From the NCBI GenBank assembly GCA_029851415.1, contig CM056743.1, positions 66,618,186-66,682,185 on the forward strand: 64,000 nucleotides of DNA, in the 5' to 3' direction. The stretch comes from Eretmocerus hayati. Taxonomy: Eukaryota > Arthropoda > Insecta > Hymenoptera > Aphelinidae. Positions 55,701 to 64,000 of the stretch are shown here, piece by piece (position 1 is the first letter of the stretch; each line of letters starts with the position of its first letter). The notes beneath the pieces were generated by a model. That model was not told the origin of the DNA, did no database searches, and saw only the letters and a program-made list of their open reading frames with translations. The position numbers were made by a program, and so were the translations under genes.

Positions 55701-56981
55701 GAATATTGCTGAATATGTAGAAATACTGGGGAAACGTTGACAAGAATATGGGAAGAATGTCATGGGATTCTTGAAGAATATTGTAAGAGAAAATATTACC
55801 AGAACTTGTAAGAATATCATTGAAAATTTTCAGGAATATCATGAAAAATTATAAGAATATGAGGGAGAAATAATTTGATATGCGAACAAGAATTTGATGT
55901 AACACAACGCATACACAAAACATGGCTGGCTCGTCGAGGACGACAGTGTTTCCGGCCTCACACGTATGACGCTATAGGTGATTCCTCTTGTTAGTCAATC
56001 ACTCTGTCGTCGGTTCTGCAAGACCGATCGCTCGATGCATACCGCGAGGAATACATCGCGCGATCACGTTTTGCTGACCTTTGCACTCTTACACTATGCG
56101 ACACGCGACGAGTCGAGGACATATAAGCCACGACTCGCGCGCACCGCATCAGACCGCTCAGGGGCTCCCATTTTGGGAGTGCCCACCACTTTCTCTCAAA
56201 CCACACAGTTTGTACTTGTCAATTCATTCAATATATACATTTCGACCAATTTCCCGAGTCATCTCACTTGTCGCCGACACCCCACGTAACACTAGCTTGC
56301 ATAGTTCATGAACAATGTAAATTGTTGATCGAACCAGGCCAATGATTAGTGCTAATTTGGATCGCTCCACGACCTTAACAGTGATTCAACAAAAGGGATC
56401 AGGAGCTGACAAGCTTTGACTATGTATTCCGAAAAGGATTAATCGATTTCCAACATTTGGATCGTTCAGAATTAATTATTTGCAATACAATATATTTTCG
56501 CTTATAAACAAATCGAATAAGTCGCTCAATATTGATCCGATTGGAATATTCATTTCGGATTTCAGTTGCTGAAATTTTTCTGCAAAATTACAAAAGAAAA
56601 TTCATTCCCCGACCACTTGGGGCCGAGACACGATTTATTTCTCAAAAATCACTGCACCCTCGTTTTTCTTGTAAGGCGTGCAGCTTACAGACACTGGACA
56701 AGGGATATTCAAACTTTATAGATATTCATCTATCAACTGCATCGATTGATGATTTTCATGTTGACGAGCTGCGAAGAACACAGCGAAAATATGCCGCGGC
56801 CCGTGATCTATGGCCACGGAGAGGGGGAAGCTCGCGCGGCGCCACACTATAGTCGTCACATTCCAACTCTGGCCAAAAATCGCTTCAAAATTTGTTTCAA
56901 GCTATCGGGATGAGCCAAACGGCATTCTCTTCGTAATCGACAGGGCTAGGAGATGTGCTAATCTGATTTTGTCTCAGACAA
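55701..56981. other. Unassigned; possible solo LTR near 55900-56290
   Basis: A GC-richer, CGCG-rich stretch has a TATA-like ACATATAAGCC at about 56119, begins with TGTAACAC near 55899 and ends with a GTAACA near 56288. It looks LTR-like but has no target duplication and no second copy in the window. The remainder shows no supported gene. Confidence 0.25.
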
Positions 56982-57034
56982 AGGGGGCAGGGGTGGGGGT
57001 GGGGGTGGGGGTGGGGGGGGGGGGGGGGGGGTGT
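56982..57034. repeat. G-rich microsatellite
   Basis: This is a GGGGGT-repeat passing into an uninterrupted run of about 20 guanines. It could form G-quadruplex structures. It lies just before the first ~530-bp tandem unit. Confidence 0.9.
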
Positions 57035-57059
57035 TGAACGCGAAATGGGGTTGAAGATC

Positions 57060-60000
57060 GATATTTCGCCGGAATAAAACTCACGCGTGGCGAGTCAGTA
57101 GTTCTACTGCCGATCCGCAACCACTTGGAGTACCTTCTAGAGGTAGATGGCAGTATTTTAAACTCAACCCCAAGTCTGAGAATCGACGCAATCAGCTCTG
57201 AGGTCGATTCTGAGCTGAGAAGAGGTGATAAATGCTGCGAATTAGTCGATTATACTGGATTCTGAGTCGAAAATGATTCTACTGCCAACTCTCAACTCTT
57301 TTCAAAACATTCCTCCATCGATTCCCAGAATTTTGAGTCTGGGCACAGCTCTAAGAATTGCTGCGGGGAATTTTGAGATCGGTTCAGATTTATTTTGTGG
57401 CGGGATTGTCTCTTCAGATCCGAAGGGACATTCGAGTAGGTCGATTTTAGCTCAGAATGCGATATGCTGCCAGATGAAAAAGGCTTCGGGTGTATTTCTA
57501 GAGCATTAAACATAATTTTTAGCCTGGTCTCAGGTCTGGGAATTGCCGCAGAGGGATTTGAGATCAATATTCGTCCAGGAAAGGCTGTCTGGCCGCGCAG
57601 AATATTAGATAAATCGTTATTTCTAGGTGGAGAAAGAGTGTTCTGCCGATCTGTAATAACTTGGGGTACTTTTTGAGAGTGGGAAGCAGTATTTTGAGTT
57701 CATCCTCATGTACGGGATCCAACGCAATCAGCTCTGAGGTCGATTCTGAGCCGAGAAATGTTGACGAGCCTTGATAATTAGTCGGGAATAGTGAATTCTG
57801 GGTCGAATCTAATCCTACTGCCGACTCAGAACCCGTTTCAACACATTCTCCCATAAATGTACAGAATTTTGAGCCGAAACACAGTTCTGAAAATTTGTTG
57901 AGGGAGGATTTGAGATCGATTCTGATCTATTTTGCGGCTAAAATGTCTGTTGAGATATGGCAGTCATCCGAGAATGGTCGATTTTACCACAGAATTCGAT
58001 ATGCTGCCAGGTCAGGAACATCTCGAGTGGGATTATAGAACATTCAATAGAATTTTGAGCCCAATCTCAAGTCTAGAAATTGCCGTAGAAGAATTCCAGA
58101 TCGATATTCGTCAAGAAAAAGCTGCAGAACAGTGCAGATTATTCAAGAAACGGTGAGTTCTAGGTGAAGAATGAATATACTGCCGATCTACAATGACTCG
58201 GGGTACATTCTAGGGATACGAAACAATATTTTGAGCCAAAGCTCAGGTCAGAGAGTCACCGCAATAGGTTCTGAGGCCGATTCCAGAGCGAGGAAAAGTG
58301 ATGAGCGGAAATAGTGGTTTCTAGATCGGAAACCTCTCTGCTGCTACCAGAAGAAGCTTTCTCGTGCATTTCACCATCACTCACCAGGATTTTGAGCCCA
58401 AGCACGGCTCTGGAAATTTCCGTGGACGAGTTTGAAATCGAATTCGATCTCTTCCGAGTCGGGAAAGTCTCATTAGCACAGGTTTCGACCAAGAGTGACC
58501 GATTTCAGCTCGGATTTTGATATGCTGCCGAGTCGAACAAACTTTGATTGAATTCCTCAAGTGCTGATCAGAATTGAGAGCCTAATCCGATGTCGAGAAA
58601 TTACTGCCGAGAGATTTGAGAACGATATTCGTCCAGAAGAAGCTGTTCAGTAATGCAGATTATTTAAGGAATGGTGATTTTTCGGTGAAAAAAAATTATA
58701 CTGCCGATCAAAAAAAACTTGCAGTACATGGGGAAGATGTTAGGCAATATTTCAAGCCCAACCCCGTGTCTGAGAATCACTGCAATCAGCTCTGGGTTGA
58801 GTCTGAGCAACGAAAAAGCAATGAAAGGCGCGTATCAGTCGCAAATAATGTTTCATAAGTCGGAGACAGTCCTGCTGCCACCCCAAGAATCTGTTTCATG
58901 CATTATACTCGAAATCCTCCGGATTTTGAGCCCAAACACGACTCTGAGAACAGCCGTGGTTGAGTTTGACATCGATTCTGATCCGATTTCCCTGTCAGAA
59001 GCGTATCTCCAGTACCAACATGAATCAAATATAACCGATTTTAGCTCGGAAATCGATATGCTGCCGCTTCGAAAACACTTGGAGTGAATCTGTCCAGTAT
59101 TAAACTGAATTCTGACCTTAATCCGTATGCCAGGAATTGCCGCAAGGGAATTTGGGAACAACATTCGTTCAGGAAAAGCTGTCGAGTAATGCAGATTATC
59201 CAAGGCATGATGATTTCTAGGTGGAGAAAAAATATACTGCCGATCTACAAATACTTGCACTACATGCAGGAGATAATAGGCAATATTTCAAGCTCAACCC
59301 CGTGTCTGAGAACCACTGCAATCAGCTCTGGATTGAGTCTGAGCAAAGAAAAAGCAATGAAAGCCGCGTATCAGTCGCGAATAATGGTTTATAAGTCGGA
59401 GACAGTCCTGCTGCCACCCTAAGAACCTGTTTCATGCATTATACTTCAAATACCCCGGATTCTGAGCCAAACGCGACTCTGAGAACAGCCGTGGTTGAGT
59501 TTGACATCGATTCTGATCCGGTTTCCCTGTCAGGAGCGTATCTCAAACACTGGCATGAATCTCTCCAGTATTTAGCTGAAATTTGACCTTAATCCGTAGG
59601 CCAGGAATTGCCGCAAAAAAATTTGGGAACAACATCCGTCCAGGAAAAGCTGTCGAGTAATGCAGATTATCCAAGGAATGGTGATTTCTAGGTGGAGAAA
59701 AAATCTACTGCCGATACACAAATACTTGCACTACATGCGGAAAAAGTTAGGCAATATTTCAAGCCTAACCACGTGTCTGAGAATCACTGCAATCAGCTCT
59801 GGATTGAGTCTGAGCAAGGGAAAAACGGTGAATGGTGCGTATCAATCTCGAATAATTGATTATAAGTCGGAGACAGTCCTACTGCCACCCCAAGAATCAT
59901 TCGAATGGGCTCTGATATAATTTCCCAAAATATCGAGCTTGAACGCAACTCTGAGCATCACCGTAGAGAGTTGCAAGATCGTCATTGGACGATAGAAAGA

Positions 60001-60190
60001 TGTTGAGTGGTGCAAATCCGCTGAAGAACCATGAGTAGCAGTGTAAAATACTTTCCATGCCATCCAAGATCATCTACGTTTCGATCCGGGACTGTCCAGC
60101 AGATGTCTAAGCTAGAAATATGGTGCGAAAATTGCCAGAGAGAGATCCAAGATGAATATTCAGCCTGAAAGAACTGAAGAACAATGTCAA
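57060..60190 (+). repeat. ~530-bp tandem array, plus orientation (left arm of palindrome 4)
   Basis: About five units begin at ACTGCCGATC sites near 57108, 57650, 58177, 58700, 59238 and 59708, so the spacing is 470-540 bp. Each unit has internal sub-blocks ending in TGAGAATC.CTGCAATCAGC or in GGCAGT/CTGCCA.C-type motifs. Units become more alike toward the right. From 58593 to 59912 the array pairs closely with 62680-64000. After 59912 only a diverged unit is seen. No protein is encoded. Confidence 0.82.
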
Positions 60191-60286
60191 TCAAGTGGGG
60201 GTTGCCGAAGTCTTGGTCGACAAAATATCAGTGTTCAAAACACACAAGTTTACGCAAGAAATCGAGACTTCGGCCATGTTCCATAA

Positions 60287-61184
60287 TGGATTTTGCGCTT
60301 CGGAAAGGAATCATGTGATTAATAACATTATTTTACAGCTCATTGATACATTCCCATATATTTCAAGTCCCAATACATCAGTGAATTGCGGATTGAGGGA
60401 CCGAGCCCGTACATAGGAGTGCAAGCTTATGGACATGAGCTGACTCAACTGTATGTGAGGCCTCATCAGCTCTCAAAGTACGTATATACTGGAACATAAA
60501 CGTATATCCACATAAAATGTCATAGGTAAACTCGACACCGTATGAAAATTTGGTTCGGGCAGTTGGTTCCGTTGTATACGTCCCCGATTCTAAATATTAA
60601 ATTCCCTTCAGTTCAAAGAGAACGTCGAATTGTTTCATCTCCAAGTACTAGTGAGAGGAAATTGATAAATATCGGGTGGATTTTCGTATAGTGCGACGAT
60701 TTGGCTCAATTTCATAATATTGCAACATAACCTATGGATTTTGCGCTTCGGAAAGGAATCATGTGATTAATAACATTATTTTACAGCTCATTGATACATT
60801 CCCATATATTTCAAGTCCCAATACATCAGTGAATTGCGGATTGAGGGACCGAGCCCGTACATAGGAGTGCAAGCTTATGGACATGAGCTGACTCAACTGT
60901 ATGTGAGGCCTCATCAACTCTCAAAGTACGTATATACTGGAACATAAACGTATATCCACATAAAATGTCATAGGTAAACTCGACACCGTATGAAAATTTG
61001 GTTCGGGGCAGTTGGTTCCGTTGTATACGTCCCCGATTCTAAATATTAAATTTCCTTCAGTTCAAAGAGAACGTCGAATTGTTTCATCTCCAAGTACTAG
61101 TGAGAGGAAATTGATAAATATCGGGTGGATTTTCGTATAGTGCGACGATTTGGCTCAATTTCATAATATTGCAACATAACCTAT
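60287..61184. repeat. 448-bp near-perfect tandem duplication
   Basis: Copy 1 (60287-60734) and copy 2 (60735-61184) differ at only three places that I can find: CATCAGCTC/CATCAACTC, TTCGGGCAG/TTCGGGGCAG and AAATTCCC/AAATTTCC. This makes it much younger than the arrays around it. It lies in the unique core of palindrome 4 and contains a candidate exon. Confidence 0.95.
60368..60477 (+). CDS. Candidate exon, copy 1 (duplicated at 60816-60925)
   Basis: A 36-codon open stretch includes GPSPYIGVQAYGHELTQLYV and RPHQLS. It is preceded by a pyrimidine-containing tract ending in AG (60366-60367) and followed by a good donor, AAA|GTACGTAT (60478). The frame is open from the TGA near 60345 to a TAA about 25 bases past the donor. 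The residue composition looks protein-like, but I do not recognise a family. The only substitution between the two copies inside it is a synonymous CAG/CAA. It may instead be a chance frame. Confidence 0.3.
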
Positions 61185-61685
61185 ACTGGGAATAAAATTA
61201 CCTTTCGATCAATACGACTTGATTGTTACGTGGTATTGCCGTCAGACCTCACATGGATGACCTTTTTATTGTATCAACCTGTATAAATATTCTCAAAAAA
61301 TTTTTGGATTATTATAATCCAATCATCAGTGTCATTTCGAGCAAAAAGTAGGTAGCTTTCGTGGGAGAATTCTCGTCATGCGATTGTGACTCTATCGAGT
61401 ATTGAGGCAATTGGAACATCTCGGTTCAATCCATTCATCCTGTCAGTAATATCAGATCGTCAAAACGTTCCCCTGGATTGATGCGATAACAGAATTGGTA
61501 TAGGTCTGCCGGAAAATTACCATTTTGGTCGTATGGCCAAACGCATGGCCATATGACCAAAATTTTTTACTCAGCGTAGTACTTGATAGTCATCTTACTT
61601 GATAAGAAATGTATATAATTTCACATGCTCTACAAGGCGATTCACAAGAGGTAATTCCCCATTTCATCGATTTTGACATGAAAAA
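61185..61685. other. Unique non-coding sequence with a strong hairpin at 61522-61563
   Basis: The hairpin is ATTTTGGTCGTATGGCC, an 8-base loop and GGCCATATGACCAAAAT, with one non-pairing position in 17. It could be a terminator-like, small-RNA or binding-site structure, or the remnant of a short palindromic element. Nothing else is recognised. Confidence 0.5.
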
Positions 61686-61957
61686 TTAAACAGCCCAAGG
61701 AATATCCCCATGCTCATAAAGTGGTATGTGCGAATGCCCATGGAATCGTGTGAGAAATACACCCTTCGACCCTGAGGGATCCCATAACAGCGTAGGCTGC
61801 ACAGGCCAAGTTACAAGCGAGCCGGACGCGCACGCGCGCTCGTTTCCATTAGGAACTAGGAGTAATTGAGATTCAGAGTCATATGCATGAATGGAATAAT
61901 GGAATCCAGAAGTCCCTGTCTCGGAACTCACAGCCTCGATGACGAAATGAGTCTAGA
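61686..61957 (-). CDS. Hypothetical C-terminal exon
   Basis: The open frame runs from an AG acceptor-like site (near 61943, TTTCGTCATCGAG on the minus strand) to a stop at 61686. It includes SSETGTSGFHYSIHAYDSES and ends SHIPLYEHGDIPWAV. It looks protein-like, with few repeats and balanced hydrophobicity, but I recognise no domain. It could be the last exon of a gene extending to the right on the minus strand, or a chance frame. Confidence 0.25.
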
Positions 61958-61986
61958 CGTACAGTAGAAGAATGCATTTTTCGTCA

Positions 61987-62337
61987 TCAATCATAATCTA
62001 TGTATTCATCATCACTTTCTTCATCAAACTCTTCTTCACTAGTATCATCGCTATCTAAGTTATCGTCCCAGTTGTCCACATCTTCGTCCGAGTTGGATTC
62101 AGTGTCATCATCGTTTTGAGTTTCTTTGCAAGAGCCTCCACCAACAAATGGAAATTCATGAGTTGGATTCTCGTCAGCATATTCGATGTCATCTATATCT
62201 ACGTCTGATCGTGATTGGATGAGTGACTTCATTTCGTCGGTTAGAGGACACTTTTTGTGTTCCTTGACATTTCTCTTCAGGCTCATACTAGGATCCGAAT
62301 TCAAGAGTAAGCGATGAAACACATCCGCATCAGTTGA
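61987..62337 (-). CDS. Hypothetical acidic C-terminal exon
   Basis: The open frame follows an acceptor-like CATCCCTAG on the minus strand and ends at 61987. After a mixed N-terminal part (FHRLLLNSDPSMSLKRNVKE; LTDEMKSLIQSRSDVDIDD) come about 50 mainly Asp/Glu residues ending DDEYIDYD. An acidic tail is common in nuclear proteins and in some transposase C-termini. The pogo-like terminus at 62362 faces away from it, so it is not obviously part of that element. Function unknown. Confidence 0.3.
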   Translation of the reverse strand, partial: STDADVFHRLLLNSDPSMSLKRNVKEHKKCPLTDEMKSLIQSRSDVDIDDIEYADENPTHEFPFVGGGSCKETQNDDDTESNSDEDVDNWDDNLDSDDTSEEEFDEESDDEYIDYD

Positions 62338-62361
62338 GACCCTAGGGATGATTCAGAAATA

Positions 62362-62600
62362 CAGTAGAACTTGGTTATAACGAGAACTCGGCTATAACGA
62401 GCAAATTTTCAAGATTTGTTTGGTTTCGATATTAAGTAAATGGAATCACCCTCGGTTATAACGAGCTCGGTCATAGCGAGACATCGATTATAACGATCAA
62501 AAATTTGCCAAAATTCGGATTTGCACATCTGCTATATCGAGCAGATACGATTCCAACACTACGCGATGGTGAATTTGAGAGCTTGGCACTAACTGTGAAG
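62362..62600 (+). mobile_element. pogo/Tigger-like transposon end (truncated)
   Basis: CAGTAGAACTTGGTTATAAC follows a TA dinucleotide (62360-62361), and GGTTATAACGAG-type motifs are reiterated four times to about 62495. This matches the usual design of pogo/Tigger-type Tc1-mariner ends. No opposite end is present before the ~530-bp array begins near 62600, so only one terminus survives. Confidence 0.6.
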
Positions 62601-64000
62601 ATGTGGGAATTCTGTTGAAGGCTCCCAGACCGTATTTCAAATTGTTTTGGAGCGGCAGAAGAACCACTTTGCCCTGGCCCATTCGAATGATTCTTGGGGT
62701 GGCAGTAGGACTGTCTCCGACTTATAATCCATTATTCGAGATTGATACGCACCATCCACCGTTTTTCCTTTGCTCAGACTCAATCCAGAGCTGATTGCAG
62801 TGATTCTCAGACACGTGGTTAGGCTTGAAAAATTGCCTATTTTTTTCCGCATGTAGTGCAAGTATTTGTAGATCGGCAGTATATTTTTTCTCCACCTAGA
62901 AATCACCATTCCTTGAATAATCTGCATTACTCGACAGCTTTTCCTGGACGAATGTTGTTCCCAAATTTTTTTGCGGCAATTCCTGGCCTACGGATTAAGG
63001 TCAAATTTCAGCTAAATACTGGACAGATTCATGCCAGTGTTTGAAATACGCTCCTGACAGGGAAACCGGATCAGAATCGATGTCAAACTCAACCACGGCT
63101 GTTCTCAGAGTCGCGTTTGGGCTCGAAATCCGGGGTATTTGAAGTATAATGCATGAAACAGGTTCTTGGGGTGGCAGCAGGACTGTCTCCGACTTATAAA
63201 ACATTATTCGCGACTGATACGCGCCTTTCATTGCTTTTTCTTTGCTCAGACTCAATCCAGAGCTGATTGCAGTGGTTCTCAGACACGGGGTTGGGCTTGA
63301 AATATTGCCTATTATCTCCTGCATGTAGTGCAAGTATTTGTAGATCGGCAGTATATTTTTTCTCCACCTAGAAATCATCATTCCTTGAATAATCTGCATT
63401 ACTCGACAGCTTTTCCTGAACGAATGTTGTTCCCAAATTCCCTTGCGGCAATTCCTGGCATATGGATTAAGGTCAAAATTGAGTTTAATACTGGACAGAT
63501 TCATTCCAAGTGTTTTCGGAGCGGCAGCATATCGATTTCCGAGCTAAAATCGGTTATATTTGATTCATGTTGGTTCTGGAGATACGCTTCTGACAGGGAA
63601 ATCGGATCAGAATCGATGTCAAACTCAACCACGGCTGTTCTCAGAGTCGAGTTTGGGCTCAAAATCCGGAGGATTTGAAGTATAATGCATGGAACAGGTT
63701 CTTGGGGTGGCAGCAGGACTGTCTCCGACTTATGAAACATTATTTGCGACTGATACGCGCCTTTCATTGCTTTTTCGTTGCTCAGACTCAACCCAGAGCT
63801 GATTGCAGTGATTTTCAGACACGGGGTTGGGCTTGAAATATTGCCTAACATCTTCCGCATGTACTGCAAGTTTTTTTTGATCGGCAGTATAATTTTTTTT
63901 CACCGAAAAATCACCATTCCTTAAATAATCTGCATTACTGAACAGCTTTTTCTGGACGAATATCGTACTCAAATCTCTCGGCAGTAATTTCTCGACATCG
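62600..64000 (-). repeat. ~530-bp tandem array, minus orientation (right arm of palindrome 4)
   Basis: Units of the same satellite as 57060-60190, inverted, with the TCGGCAGTATA mark at about 62873, 63345 and 63884. From 62680 to the window end it is the reverse complement of 58593-59912 at ~95-97% by eye (about ten differences in the inner 250 bp). The arm continues beyond the window. Confidence 0.85.

Noticed and set aside
55899..56290. Solo LTR
   Set aside because: LTR-like composition and a TATA-like motif are present, but there is no matching target duplication or second copy, so it is not called as an element.
57060..60190. Tandem array considered as a repeat-protein gene
   Set aside because: Open frames restart and shift between units and no frame is conserved across the array.

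Overview
The window looks like a repeat-saturated stretch of an arthropod nuclear genome, most likely an insect. The clade calls behind this are an R1-clade non-LTR retrotransposon family (a clade known from arthropods), a BEL/Pao LTR retrotransposon, a Penelope-like element and Transib- and Tc1/mariner-type miniature elements. I see no rRNA, functional tRNA, CRISPR array, operon or prokaryotic gene organisation. No host protein-coding gene can be identified with confidence; a few short open frames and one duplicated candidate exon are the only host-like coding signals.

Layout. 0-4.4 kb: no recognisable gene, one small inverted repeat. 4.4-12.8 kb: two minus-strand R1-clade LINE copies abutting head to tail; the left one lacks most of ORF2 and carries a Transib-like miniature element in its 5' region, the right one is full length with an intact ORF1 and a broken ORF2. 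12.8-13.7 kb: 3' end of a different, plus-strand LINE. 13.8-24.8 kb: a large imperfect palindrome whose right arm is split by a 7.7-kb BEL/Pao element (16425-24162). 24.8-28.8 kb: mostly unassigned, with a Tc1/mariner MITE, two tRNA-like repeats and another inverted repeat. 28.8-35.8 kb: a degraded third LINE copy holding two nested foldbacks, then further MITEs and a second Transib-like copy. 35.8-44.8 kb: a satellite-armed palindrome interrupted by a 3.9-kb element with CACTG ends, itself containing two foldbacks. 45-46.5 kb: anonymous open frames and short tandem repeats. 46.5-55.7 kb: a second giant palindrome, its left arm split by a 3.0-kb orphan insertion and its right arm by a Penelope-like element with a 12-bp target duplication. 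57-64 kb: an inverted pair of ~530-bp tandem arrays around a 2.8-kb core that contains a fresh 448-bp tandem duplication.

The autonomous elements supply reverse transcriptase, endonuclease and integrase functions, nearly all now disabled. The dominant and least explained feature is the density of long inverted repeats: at least eight foldbacks from ~180 bp to ~4 kb of reconstructed length. Two of the largest share modules and appear to be one diverged family, and one of these ends in the same CACAGTGGGG terminus and CGNCG flank as the Transib-like miniature element. All assignments come from reading motifs and alignments by eye; no database search was run.
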